Positions 18,930 through 27,762 of a stretch of DNA of 64,000 nucleotides are shown one piece after another. Position 1 is the stretch's first letter, and each line of letters opens with the position of its first letter. A program made the position numbers and the translations under genes. The notes under the pieces were generated by a model that was given only the letters and a program-made list of their open reading frames with translations, made no database searches and was not told the DNA's origin. The stretch is taken from positions 50,809 to 114,808 of the forward strand of contig CALHQJ010000010.1 of assembly GCA_938036545.1 (NCBI GenBank), given 5' to 3'. Source of the stretch: an uncultured Clostridium sp. GTDB taxonomy: Bacteria > Bacillota > Clostridia > Lachnospirales > Lachnospiraceae.

Positions 18930-20372
18930 ATGAAACGGTCTTACGGATACATTCTGTTTCCCATAATTGGCGCTTTATTCTGCCTGTGGTATGTCTGCTC
19001 TGCTACCAGCGATGTGGTGTATTCGGATTATATCCGGCTGATTAATTCCTATCTGCCGGATGTATGGAATCCGGACAAGTTTTTTGTGGCAGATATATTT
19101 ACCAGAATCCCAGTTAATTTTTTAAGCAGGGGAATCAATGTGGCATTGTTTGGATTCAGCGTCCGTTTTGACCAGGTGCTGGGAATCCTGGGACTGGCGC
19201 TGGCAGCAGGCGCAGTGGCATTATACGTAAAAAAGGAAAAACTGGGACTTGTTACGCTGACTGCAGTCAGCCTTTTGATGTTCAGCCTGAATAAATGGGA
19301 AATGCTGACCAATGGAAGCGGATGGGCCCATTTCCTGGCATTTGCCTGTTATTATTATTATTATCTGATTTTCGATCGGGTTTGGCAAAGCAAAAGACCA
19401 GGCGTCCGCCCGACACAAAAGACGGAAAAGCCATGGGATCGGGTACTGTTAGTGATATTTCCATTTATCATAACCCTGGGAATTGCCGGACAATATTGTG
19501 CAGTATATTCCGGCGTTATGATTGTGGTTTTTGGATTTTTATGTATTTGGAACGGGATGATCCAGGAAGATAAAAAAGAGCTGAAACAGTATGTGCTTTG
19601 GTTTTTGTGTATTTTGATTCCTTTGGGAATCTATTTAATCAGTAATGCCTGTACGGTAGAAGAACATGCAGGCGCTACCAATTTAACGCTGACAGAAGCT
19701 TTGAGGCAGAATCCTAAGTTCTTCCCTGCGTTCTTTATTAAGTCTTTTGCATCCATGTTTTTAGGCGGTGAAACCATGCAGAACCGTCTTCATCTGTCTA
19801 ATCATATGATGCTTTTCATAGGCCTGGCAGTTATGGGCGGTTATGTATTGGGATTATGGCTCAATTGGAAATACCAGATTTATGAGAAGACCCTGTTTCC
19901 GCTTCTGCTTATTTTGTCTGGCGGATGCAGTCATGTGTTGATTTTAATTTCCAGATGGATCTTTTTAAACCAGGAAAATTATGGTATGAGTTCCCGTTAT
20001 GCAGTCCAGTTTCAGATGGGAATTATCGGAATCGTATTGACGGCGGCCATAGCCTGGAAATTGGAAGGAGAAAGCCGGAGAAGACGGGGGAAACGGGGAA
20101 GGAACCATTCAGCGGCAGCCATACTGGCTCTGGTTTTTACCGGAATGATGCTGTGCGGCAATTTGGCCACAACTGCAGATGAACTGGTAAAAGCGCCCTA
20201 TCGAAAAGAACGGTATGAAGAAAAGATCACGGCAGCGCTGAATTATCAGGAGTACAGCGATAAAGAATTAGAAGATATTTTTGAATATAGAAAAGGCCCT
20301 GAAAAAATCAGAAAGGCCTTAAAGATTTTAGAGACAAATCAATGGAACGTATACGGTCGTAAGGAGGAATAA
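18930..20372 (+). CDS. Polytopic membrane protein, GT-C-like
   Basis: This 480-residue protein has about ten hydrophobic segments and a basic, soluble C-terminus. The segment after the first helix (VVYSDYIRLINSYLPDVW) has the Asp-containing loop seen in its two neighbours, suggesting a third member of the same putative glycosyltransferase group. AGGAGG at 18912-18917 lies 12 nt before the ATG, slightly long. It ends 2 nt before the GTG of rfbF. Function unproven. Confidence 0.65.
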   Translation: MKRSYGYILFPIIGALFCLWYVCSATSDVVYSDYIRLINSYLPDVWNPDKFFVADIFTRIPVNFLSRGINVALFGFSVRFDQVLGILGLALAAGAVALYVKKEKLGLVTLTAVSLLMFSLNKWEMLTNGSGWAHFLAFACYYYYYLIFDRVWQSKRPGVRPTQKTEKPWDRVLLVIFPFIITLGIAGQYCAVYSGVMIVVFGFLCIWNGMIQEDKKELKQYVLWFLCILIPLGIYLISNACTVEEHAGATNLTLTEALRQNPKFFPAFFIKSFASMFLGGETMQNRLHLSNHMMLFIGLAVMGGYVLGLWLNWKYQIYEKTLFPLLLILSGGCSHVLILISRWIFLNQENYGMSSRYAVQFQMGIIGIVLTAAIAWKLEGESRRRRGKRGRNHSAAAILALVFTGMMLCGNLATTADELVKAPYRKERYEEKITAALNYQEYSDKELEDIFEYRKGPEKIRKALKILETNQWNVYGRKEE

Positions 20373-20374
20373 TC

Positions 20375-21148
20375 GTGAAAGTTGTATTGTTAGCCGGCGG
20401 CTTCGGCACCAGAATCAGCGAAGAAAGCCATTTAAAGCCAAAGCCAATGATTGAGATCGGAGAAAAGCCGATTTTATGGCACATTATGAAATACTATTCC
20501 CAGTTCGGATTTCACGAGTTTGTGATTTGCCTGGGGTATAAGCAGTATGTAGTTAAGGAATTTTTTGCAGATTACTTCCTTCATACGTCAGACGTAACCT
20601 TTGATCTGGCAAATAATCAGATGGAAGTCCACAATAATTACGCAGAGCCATGGAAGGTAACGCTGGTGGATACCGGCCTGAATACCATGACTGGGGGCAG
20701 GGTAAAGCGGATACGTCCCTATGTAGGCGACGAGCCGTTTATGCTGACCTATGGAGATGGAGTGGCAGACGTAGACTTAAATGCGCTGGTAAAGTTCCAT
20801 GAAGAACATGGGAAAATTGCAACCCTTACCAGTGTCAATGTTGGACAGAAATTCGGCGTTCTGGATTTAAACAGCGAGGGGCAGGTTCAGGCCTTCCGAG
20901 AGAAAAATGATAATGATGGCGCACTGATTAACGGTGGATTTATGGTACTGAATTCTGGTATATTTGACTATTTAAAAGATGATACCACTGTGCTGGAAAA
21001 AGAACCTCTTGAAAATCTGGCCAGAGATGGAGAACTGATGGCATACCATCACGAGGGATTTTGGAAATGCATGGATACACAGAGGGATAAAACTCAGCTG
21101 GAAGCTATGTGGCAGTCTGGCAAAGCGCCTTGGAAAATCTGGGAATAA
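20375..21148 (+). CDS. rfbF: Glucose-1-phosphate cytidylyltransferase
   Basis: This 257-residue enzyme makes CDP-glucose from CTP and glucose 1-phosphate. The N-terminal LLAGGFGTRISEESHLKPKPM is the specific signature of the RfbF family, and YGDGVADVDLNALVKFHEEH follows near residue 127. Length is the family norm. It starts with GTG; AAGGAGG at 20361-20367 is 7 nt upstream. First enzyme of a CDP-6-deoxyhexose pathway whose next two enzymes follow directly. Confidence 0.95.
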   Translation: MKVVLLAGGFGTRISEESHLKPKPMIEIGEKPILWHIMKYYSQFGFHEFVICLGYKQYVVKEFFADYFLHTSDVTFDLANNQMEVHNNYAEPWKVTLVDTGLNTMTGGRVKRIRPYVGDEPFMLTYGDGVADVDLNALVKFHEEHGKIATLTSVNVGQKFGVLDLNSEGQVQAFREKNDNDGALINGGFMVLNSGIFDYLKDDTTVLEKEPLENLARDGELMAYHHEGFWKCMDTQRDKTQLEAMWQSGKAPWKIWE

Positions 21149-21162
21149 ACAGGAGAATGCAT

Positions 21163-22221
21163 ATGACATTACAGGAACTAGCTTCATTTTATAAAGGAAA
21201 ACGGGTACTGGTAACGGGACATACGGGATTTAAGGGGACATGGATGTGCCGGATTCTGGCGTTGTGTGGCGCAGAGGTTACAGGGTATGCCTTAAATCCG
21301 CCGACAGACCCCTCTATTTATCAGATTATTGGACTGGAAGATACCATGGATTCCCGCATTGGAGATATTCGGAATTTAAATGGGCTGCGTCAGGTATTTG
21401 AAGAGGTACAGCCAGAGGTAGTATTCCATCTGGCAGCTCAGCCCATTGTACGGGATTCTTATAAAGATCCGGTATATACGTATGAGACGAATGTGATGGG
21501 AACGGTCAACATGCTGGAGTGTATCCGCCTTACCCCGTCTGTCCGCTCCTTTGTTAATATTACTACGGATAAAGTATATGAAAATAAAGAATGGGAATAC
21601 GGCTATCGGGAGTGCGATCCTCTGGATGGTTATGACCCATACTCCAACAGTAAATCCTGTTCGGAACTGGTGACCCACAGCTATCAGAAATCCTTCTTTC
21701 AGGACGGCCGCTGCGCCATCTCTACTTCCAGGGCAGGAAACGTGATTGGAGGCGGCGATTTCGCTAATGACCGGATTATTCCTGACTGTATCAGGGCTGC
21801 GGCTTCCGGAAATAAAATCATTGTTCGGAATCCACATTCTACAAGGCCGTACCAGCATGTGTTAGAGCCCCTTGCCGTATATCTGGAAATTGCCATGAAA
21901 CAGTATGAAGACGGTTCTATGGCGGGATACTATAATGTAGGGCCGGACGATATGGACTGTGTGACCACAGGAACTTTGACGGATTTATTCTGCCAGGCAT
22001 GGGGAGGCGGCCAGACCTGGATCAATCAGTATGACGGAGGCCCCCATGAAGCAAACTTTTTAAAGCTGGACTGTTCAAAAATTAAAAGAGTTTTTGGCTG
22101 GACGCCCCGCTACCATGTAAAAGAAGCGGTAGAAAAGACCATCGAATGGTCTAAGTTGTATTTGGAAGGCCAGGATATGTTAGAAGTAACGGACAGACAG
22201 ATACGGGAGTTTTTTGGCTGA
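21163..22221 (+). CDS. rfbG: CDP-glucose 4,6-dehydratase
   Basis: This 352-residue extended SDR enzyme converts CDP-glucose to CDP-4-keto-6-deoxyglucose. The nucleotide loop is VLVTGHTGFKGTWM near residue 15, and the catalytic YxxxK is in YDPYSNSKSCSE near residue 157. AGGAGA at 21151-21156 selects the ATG at 21163; the in-frame ATG at 21157 is too close to it. Family-typical length. The next start follows within 51 nt. Confidence 0.95.
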   Translation: MTLQELASFYKGKRVLVTGHTGFKGTWMCRILALCGAEVTGYALNPPTDPSIYQIIGLEDTMDSRIGDIRNLNGLRQVFEEVQPEVVFHLAAQPIVRDSYKDPVYTYETNVMGTVNMLECIRLTPSVRSFVNITTDKVYENKEWEYGYRECDPLDGYDPYSNSKSCSELVTHSYQKSFFQDGRCAISTSRAGNVIGGGDFANDRIIPDCIRAAASGNKIIVRNPHSTRPYQHVLEPLAVYLEIAMKQYEDGSMAGYYNVGPDDMDCVTTGTLTDLFCQAWGGGQTWINQYDGGPHEANFLKLDCSKIKRVFGWTPRYHVKEAVEKTIEWSKLYLEGQDMLEVTDRQIREFFG

Positions 22222-22271
22222 TGTTTGACATCAGCCAAACGCAGTCAGTTTTGATAGAAAAGGAGAAAGCT

Positions 22272-23615
22272 ATGTTTGAACATATGAGCGAGCAGGAGGC
22301 CAGAAAGGCGATTCTGGACTTAACTGCTGAATACTGCGATACATTTCACAATAAGAAGAAAGCTTTTGAAGAAGGAGACCGGATTCCCTATGCATCCAGA
22401 GTTTATGACCACAATGAAATGGTCAATCTGGTGGATTCTGCCCTGGAGTTTTGGCTGACTTCCGGACGGTATACCGACCAGTTTGAGGCCGATTTGGCAA
22501 AGTATCTGGGGGTTCGGTACTGCTCTTTAGTAAATTCCGGTTCTTCTGCTAACCTGATTGCATTTATGGCCCTGACTTCTCCGCTGTTAGGAGACAGACG
22601 TGTGAAAAGAGGGGATGAGGTCATTACAGTAGCAGCCGGATTTCCGACTACCGTGACTCCGGCAATTCAGTACGGGGCAGTTCCGGTGTTTGTAGACGTT
22701 ACGATTCCCCAGTATAATATTGATGTAACAAAACTGGAAGACGCCCTGTCAGAAAAGACCAAGGCGGTTATGATTGCCCATACCCTGGGAAATCCCTTTA
22801 ATTTAAAAGCAGTAAAGGAATTTTGCGAGAAACATAATCTCTGGCTGGTAGAAGATAACTGTGATGCATTGGGAAGCAGATATACCATAGATGGTGAGAC
22901 GAAGCTGACCGGAACGATTGGAGATATTGGAACCTCCAGCTTTTATCCTCCGCACCACATGACTATGGGTGAGGGCGGAGCAGTTTATACCAATAATGCC
23001 CTGTTAAACAAGATTATCCGTTCATTCAGAGACTGGGGAAGGGACTGTGTCTGCCCGTCTGGAAGAGATAATCTGTGCGGACATCGTTTTGACAGACAGT
23101 ATGGAGAACTGCCATTAGGCTATGATCACAAATATGTATACTCGCATTTTGGATATAATTTAAAGGCGACGGATTTGCAGGCGTCTATCGGCTGCGCCCA
23201 GCTGGAAAAATTCCCTTCATTTGTAGAACGGAGAAAGGAAAATTTTGCCAAATTAAAAGAAGGCCTTTTAGACTGTCAGGACAAGGTAATTTTGCCGGAA
23301 GCGTGTCCTGGTGCTGATCCCAGCTGGTTTGGCTTTCTGATTACCTGTAAAGAAGGAGTAGACCGAAATCAGGTGGTTCAGTACGTAGAAGACAGAGGTA
23401 TCCAGACTCGTATGCTGTTTGCCGGCAACTTGACCAAGCATCCCTGCTTTGATGAGATGCGAAAGACGGGAGAAGGATACCGCATAGTCGGTGACTTATC
23501 AGTGACAGACCGAATTATGAAAGATACATTCTGGGTAGGAGTTTATCCTGGAATGACAGACGAGATGATTGATTATATGGCAAAGACCATAAGAGAAGCA
23601 TTGCAGAATGCTTGA
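22272..23615 (+). CDS. rfbH: CDP-4-keto-6-deoxy-D-glucose 3-dehydrase (RfbH/AscC type)
   Basis: This 447-residue PMP- and [2Fe-2S]-dependent dehydrase removes the C3 hydroxyl during 3,6-dideoxyhexose synthesis. It belongs to the DegT fold but has His228-His229 (SSFYPPHHMTMGEGG) where aminotransferases have the PLP lysine, the hallmark of this subgroup. The iron-sulfur cysteines appear in DWGRDCVCPSGRDNLCGHRF. AGGAG at 22261-22265 selects the ATG at 22272. The partner reductase (AscD/RfbI type) and a final ketoreductase are not in this window. Confidence 0.95.
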   Translation: MFEHMSEQEARKAILDLTAEYCDTFHNKKKAFEEGDRIPYASRVYDHNEMVNLVDSALEFWLTSGRYTDQFEADLAKYLGVRYCSLVNSGSSANLIAFMALTSPLLGDRRVKRGDEVITVAAGFPTTVTPAIQYGAVPVFVDVTIPQYNIDVTKLEDALSEKTKAVMIAHTLGNPFNLKAVKEFCEKHNLWLVEDNCDALGSRYTIDGETKLTGTIGDIGTSSFYPPHHMTMGEGGAVYTNNALLNKIIRSFRDWGRDCVCPSGRDNLCGHRFDRQYGELPLGYDHKYVYSHFGYNLKATDLQASIGCAQLEKFPSFVERRKENFAKLKEGLLDCQDKVILPEACPGADPSWFGFLITCKEGVDRNQVVQYVEDRGIQTRMLFAGNLTKHPCFDEMRKTGEGYRIVGDLSVTDRIMKDTFWVGVYPGMTDEMIDYMAKTIREALQNA

Positions 23616-23635
23616 TGGTCAGGAGGAAATGGAAC

Positions 23636-24466
23636 ATGGATCTGACGAAGGTACATCAGGCAAATCTGGCTATATTGAAAGAAATTGACCGGATTTGTCG
23701 GGAAGAAGGAATTCAGTATATGCTGGATTCGGGAACCCTGCTTGGGGCTGTCCGCCACAAGGGATTTATTCCATGGGATGATGATGCAGACGTAGCATTT
23801 ACCAGAGACAATTATACAAAGTTTATTCGGGCGGCAAGGAAAAAGCTTCCTGCGGGAATGACGTTGCTGGAGCCGAAGGATCTTAGAAACGGAACGGCAT
23901 TTTTTGATTTTACTGCCCGAATCTGCTATGACAAAAGCAGTACTCACGAGGATAGCGGAGAAATGCAGTTTTATGAAGGAAAGCTGAATCATCTGTGGGT
24001 AGATCTGTTTACCATTGACGAACTTCCGGAAAATAAGGTGTCTGCGGCATTTACAAAACTGCTTCATACAGCGATTTACGGTCTCGCCATGGGACACCGC
24101 TATCATCTGGACTTTCATAAATATAGCCTTCCAAATAAGATTTTTGTAGGCGGACTGTCTGCTGTAGGAAGGCTGATTCCAATGAAATGGATTCGTCGGA
24201 TGCAGTTCTGTGCGGCTGTAAAGGACAAAAAGGGAACCAGCAGCCTGCGCTATTACAGCAATTACCAGCCGGATTATCTGTATGTAACGTTACAGAAGGA
24301 GTGGTGCAGTGATACGGTGGATATGGAATTTGAAGGAGAAATGCTGATGGTTCCGGCAGGCTGGCATCAGGTTCTGACTTGTGTTTACGGCGATTATATG
24401 ACGCTGCCGCCAAAGGAAAAACAGGTTCCGGCCCACTCGGATATGGAAATAGAGGTTTTCGATTAA
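23636..24466 (+). CDS. LicD family phosphotransferase
   Basis: This 276-residue protein has the LicD nucleotidyltransferase-fold signature YMLDSGTLLGAVRHKGFIPWDDD (split here by its key acidic residues, DDDAD near 45). LicD enzymes move phosphocholine or related phospho-groups from CDP-alcohols to surface glycans. AGGAGG at 23621-23626 fits the ATG at 23636. It follows rfbH by 20 nt. No choline uptake or CDP-choline synthesis gene is beside it, so the transferred group is uncertain. Confidence 0.88.
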   Translation: MDLTKVHQANLAILKEIDRICREEGIQYMLDSGTLLGAVRHKGFIPWDDDADVAFTRDNYTKFIRAARKKLPAGMTLLEPKDLRNGTAFFDFTARICYDKSSTHEDSGEMQFYEGKLNHLWVDLFTIDELPENKVSAAFTKLLHTAIYGLAMGHRYHLDFHKYSLPNKIFVGGLSAVGRLIPMKWIRRMQFCAAVKDKKGTSSLRYYSNYQPDYLYVTLQKEWCSDTVDMEFEGEMLMVPAGWHQVLTCVYGDYMTLPPKEKQVPAHSDMEIEVFD

Positions 24467-24467
24467 G

Positions 24468-24506
24468 GCTTACAGCGAGCAAGAAGATGCATGGCTGAAC
24501 GGTTAC
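24468..24506. repeat. Palindromic repeat family, half copy A
   Basis: The reverse complement reads GTAACCGTTCAGCCATGC then ATCTTCTTGC, matching the left half of the full copies at 25499 and 62466. It fills the gap between licD and the next glycosyltransferase. Confidence 0.7.
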
Positions 24507-24542
24507 ATTTGCAGCATGAAAATTGAAAACAGGAGTTGAAAT

Positions 24543-25481
24543 ATGGACGGAGAAAATGAAAAGAAACGCCTTTCTGTGGTGGTTTCCGTATATAATGAAG
24601 AAAAAGCATTAGACCAGTTTTACGCAGAAACCACAAAGGTTTTGAACAGCTTATCCTGGGATTGGGAGCTGTTGTTTGTCAATGACGGAAGCAGTGACAA
24701 CAGCCTGGAAGTATTGGACAGGCTGGCAGGGCAGGACAGCCGCGTAAAGGTAATTTCTTTTTCGAGAAATTTCGGACATGAGTCGGCCATGATTGCGGGA
24801 ATTGATTATAGTTCTGGAGACGGTGTGGTGTGTATGGATGCAGATTTACAGCATCCGCCGGAATGTCTGCCAGAGATTGTAGAAAAAATGGAAGAAGGCT
24901 ATCAGGTTATTACCATGGTGCGTACCAGCAATGAGAGCGCCGGTTTTATTAAAAATGTAGCATCCAGTGCGTTCTATGCCCTGATTAACCGGATGTCAGA
25001 TGTCCATTTTGAACCCAATGCATCGGATTTCTTTGCTGTCAGCCGTAAGGCGGCAGAGGTATTAAAGCATAATTATAGAGAACGGGTGCGCTTTTTAAGA
25101 GGTTATGTCCAGAATATTGGATTTCGTAAGACGTCAATTTCTTATGAAGCCCGACCAAGGGTTGCAGGAGAGAGTAAATACAGCCTGCGGAAGCTGTTTC
25201 GTTTTTCGGTCAATACCATTATGTGTTTTTCCAATATGCCATTAAAGCTGGGGATATTTGCCGGTATTTTGTCGGCGTTGATTGGAGTCGGCGTGCTGAT
25301 TTATACTCTGTTTACCAGGCAGGGGGCGCCCAGCGGTTATGCCACTATAGTGGTAGTCATGTGTTTTATGTTTGCCATGATGTTTGTGGTAATCGGCATT
25401 ATTGGAGAATATATATCCGTACTGTTTAATGAATTGAAGGATCGTCCGATTTACATCGTAGAAGATGTTAAGAACTTATAA
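24543..25481 (+). CDS. GtrB/DPM1-like polyprenyl-phosphate glycosyltransferase
   Basis: This 312-residue GT2 enzyme has an N-terminal catalytic domain (SVVVSVYNEEKALDQFY; FVNDGSSDNSLEVLD; CMDADLQHPPE near 98) and two C-terminal membrane helices from about residue 230. This is the layout of GtrB-type enzymes that load a sugar onto undecaprenyl phosphate. Such a lipid-linked donor would suit the GT-C-like proteins upstream. It is the last gene of the glycan cluster. No GtrA-type flippase is nearby. Confidence 0.88.
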   Translation: MDGENEKKRLSVVVSVYNEEKALDQFYAETTKVLNSLSWDWELLFVNDGSSDNSLEVLDRLAGQDSRVKVISFSRNFGHESAMIAGIDYSSGDGVVCMDADLQHPPECLPEIVEKMEEGYQVITMVRTSNESAGFIKNVASSAFYALINRMSDVHFEPNASDFFAVSRKAAEVLKHNYRERVRFLRGYVQNIGFRKTSISYEARPRVAGESKYSLRKLFRFSVNTIMCFSNMPLKLGIFAGILSALIGVGVLIYTLFTRQGAPSGYATIVVVMCFMFAMMFVVIGIIGEYISVLFNELKDRPIYIVEDVKNL

Positions 25482-25498
25482 AATGGGGAAAATGTAAT

Positions 25499-25564
25499 GT
25501 AACAGTTCAGCCATGTATCTTCTTGCCCGCTGTAAGCGTGCAAGAAGCGTCGGGCAACTGTTAC
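25499..25564. repeat. Palindromic repeat family, full copy B
   Basis: Starts GTAACAGTTCAGCCATG and ends CAACTGTTAC, with an inner hairpin CTTCTTGCCCGC / GCGTGCAAGAAG. It lies right after the glycan cluster and could also act as its transcript end, although there is no T-tract. Confidence 0.8.
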
Positions 25565-25593
25565 AATTTAATAAAAACTTTTCGAATAGGCTA

Positions 25594-25622
25594 TTGTATA
25601 TTGGTCAATTTCATGGTATAAT
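25594..25622 (+). promoter_or_regulatory. Promoter of the HPr-like gene
   Basis: TTGTAT at 25594 and TATAAT at 25617 are separated by 17 nt, with an extended TGG before the -10. The HPr-like ATG is about 70 nt downstream. Confidence 0.7.
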
Positions 25623-25694
25623 GACTATACGAATTTAAGAAGCCTAAGAGACATTGATTGACGATCGCTTTATGTGTTTAATGGGGTGATGTGT

Positions 25695-25940
25695 ATGTTG
25701 ACAAAACAGGTTGACATTCTTGCCCCGTATCGGACGTTGCCAATATCCTATCTTGTAAGGACTACGAATCAATTTACCTGTGATATTTATATACAGGGTG
25801 ACGCCACGAGGATCAATGTAAAGGATTATGAGGCGATGCAGACGGGGTTGCAGCCGCGGGGGAACAGTCTAGTATTTTATTTAGAAGGAAGTGACGAAGG
25901 AGAGGCGGAGTTAAGGCTTCGGCGCCTGTTCAGAGTTTAA
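25695..25940 (+). CDS. HPr-like protein without phosphorylatable His15 or Ser46
   Basis: This 81-residue protein aligns by eye along its whole length with HPr of the phosphotransferase system (VRTTNQF, INVKDYEAMQTGL, SDEGEAELRLRRLF match the HPr helices and strands). The active-site IHARP is replaced by YRTLP, so there is Arg13 instead of His15. The regulatory serine is replaced by Asp44. It cannot carry PTS phosphate. Asp at the serine site may mimic P-Ser-HPr, a possible regulator in the style of Bacillus Crh. GGGGTGAT before the ATG at 25695 selects that start over 25674. Monocistronic, with its own promoter and terminator. Confidence 0.72.
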   Translation: MLTKQVDILAPYRTLPISYLVRTTNQFTCDIYIQGDATRINVKDYEAMQTGLQPRGNSLVFYLEGSDEGEAELRLRRLFRV

Positions 25941-25964
25941 TATGGTACATAGTGAAAAAAAGAA

Positions 25965-26016
25965 AAGGCTGACGCACAGCTAACCATTTTAGGTTGGATG
26001 GACGGCAGCCTTACTT
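25965..26016 (+). terminator. Terminator after the HPr-like gene
   Basis: AAGGCTG pairs with CAGCCTT around an imperfect inner stem (TAACC/GGTT), followed by TTACTTTT. It closes the HPr-like transcript. Confidence 0.65.
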
Positions 26017-26094
26017 TTCAGTTTTAAAATATAATAATTCAGGACAGCAACTGAGTGACTGGTAGATAAGCAGGCTTGTTAAAAGGAGAAACTT

Positions 26095-26523
26095 ATGGGA
26101 ACCCAATTGGATGGTATTATCAATGAAAATTATACAAAGCTTAATAATCTGGATTTTCATATCCTGAATTTTATTCAGAATAATCTGCATCTAAGCGCTA
26201 CGTTGAGTATTGCAAAACTGGCTGAAAGATGCAATGTTTCTACAGCAACGGTACTTCGCATGACGCAAAAGTTAAATTTCAGCGGATATAGTGAATTTAA
26301 ATATTTTTTGAAAAATGATGATGCACAGGAAGAAACACAGGATATAGATGCCATAGAAGTAATTAATCAGGATATTGCCCAGACGATAAAAATGTTTCGT
26401 CAGAATGGGCAGATAGAAGAAATTTATAAGAAGATAGATGAAGCAGAAAATATATATGCTTATGGAACAGGGCAGGGACAGAGACTGATGCTCTATATAC
26501 AATCTGACAGGCGGTTTCGTTAA
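26095..26523 (+). pseudogene. RpiR/MurR family regulator, truncated in the sugar-binding domain
   Basis: The N-terminal helix-turn-helix of an RpiR regulator is complete (LSIAKLAERCNVSTATVLRM, about residues 38-57). The SIS domain begins (NIYAYGTGQGQRLM near 122) but stops. The last 10 residues are read from the opposite strand of a PTS EIIB gene joined at about 26495. A full regulator would be about 280 residues; only 142 remain. DNA binding might persist, but ligand control is lost. Confidence 0.8.
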
Positions 26524-27333
26524 TGCGTATCAGTCCTAAAGAACCGATGGTTTTCAGCGCATTTTCATTAATTACAGATGTATCTTTTAAGATCAGGCGA
26601 AGCCTAGAAATACAGTTGTCAATCTCTACGATATTTTCTTTTCCGCCAACTGCATTACCGATACATACACCTAATAACGTGTTAATAAGGAATGACATAC
26701 CGGCCATAAAAGCGTGGAACAGCCACAATAGCGGAGAGATAAAGAAGAAGGAAAACTCAATAGGTTCTGTAATGCCAGTGAAGAAACTGGTTAAACCGGC
26801 GGCTAAAAGCATACTTTTACTTTTTCACGGTTTTTGGGCAACGCAGTTTTGTACATAGCGAAACATGCAGCAGGAAGATCAAATACCATAAAAGGATGGG
26901 TACCCTGAGTCAGGAATCTGGTAGCTTGACGCATTATATCCATATTTGGATTGCTGGACATTAATAATTGATTAAAGATATTTAATGCACCGGAAATCTG
27001 TTCGCCATCAATCATAGCAGTCCACAAGCCTACAACGATACCTCCGAAAATACTCATGCGATAGGTAAAAATACCCATTACAGTATCATAAGCCGCATTT
27101 TCCTGCGTAGCCTCTAAGAGGCTCATTCCCTGACTGGTTAAGTAGTCAATGCTGGTGGTTTCAGCGGTAATTCCGTTTATTTGCAAAAAGAAACGGATAG
27201 TAGTATGGAATAAAATAAATCCGATCACAGATGAAAATTTGCGATTATTTAACACAATATTTGTAAATAGTTTAGGGAAAATGTTGGACAAAAGAAAAAT
27301 GTTACATTTTATGAAATTTATTACATAAATCAT
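26497..27333 (-). pseudogene. PTS EIICB remnant (glucose/maltose class), several lesions
   Basis: Minus-strand frames carry EIIC pieces (IFTYRMSIFGGIVVGLWTA; GTHPFMVFDLPAACFAMY), then after a frame change near 26810 LTSFFTGITEPIEFSF and HAFMAGMSFLINTLLGVCIG. This is joined directly to EIIB sequence (IVEIDNCISRLRLILKD, ending LIRINETACQIV). The EIIC N-terminus, part of its C-terminus and the EIIB end are missing. With the truncated RpiR gene it looks like a former sugar-uptake locus, rearranged so that regulator and transporter now meet tail to tail. Confidence 0.78.
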
Positions 27334-27443
27334 AATAAACAGCAGAATGTATGATATAATGAACCTTACAAGGATTTGGGAAGAAAGTGCGAAGATTAAA
27401 TGAAAGGCTTAAATGAAGAGGTTTACTTCATAATGGGTACCAA

Positions 27444-27750
27444 ATGATGCTGAAAATCTACTACGGAACTATGCCGGAAGCAATCTTTAATACGGCTGTA
27501 TATTTCAAAAATGTATATGAGGATTCATGGATTACGGATCCGGTTGCAAAAGAAATTTTTTAATGCATCAACTTGCGGTGATAATTGTGCAAAATGGATT
27601 TTAAAACTGGCAGAAACCAGAGATCTTACGATTAATCTTCGCCACCTGATGGATTTCGGTGAAGGTACATTTGAGATTTGTATTTTAAATACGAACCAAA
27701 TCGTTCACAATATGAAAGAACTTGTCCCTATTGCAGGACTTTATGTCTAA
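27444..27750 (+). pseudogene. DUF4869-type gene with internal deletion
   Basis: The first part encodes MLKIYYGTMPEAIFNTAVYF and on to WITDPVAKEIF. The second part, in another frame, encodes FNASTCGDNCAKWILKLAE and ends HNMKELVPIAGLYV. From memory both halves belong to one DUF4869-type protein whose middle (tens of residues) is gone; the junction is near 27558. No function is known for the family. It is followed by its usual AAA ATPase partner, also damaged. Confidence 0.6.
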
Positions 27751-27762
27751 GAGGTGCTGTAT

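Noticed and set aside
24468..25564. Repeat copies A and B as attachment sites flanking the GtrB-like gene
   Set aside because: The same repeat occurs at seven other intergenic sites, so flanking one gene is better explained by a dispersed family.
26523..26858. 111-codon plus-strand frame
   Set aside because: It is the complement of the EIICB remnant; the minus strand carries the EIIC and EIIB motifs.
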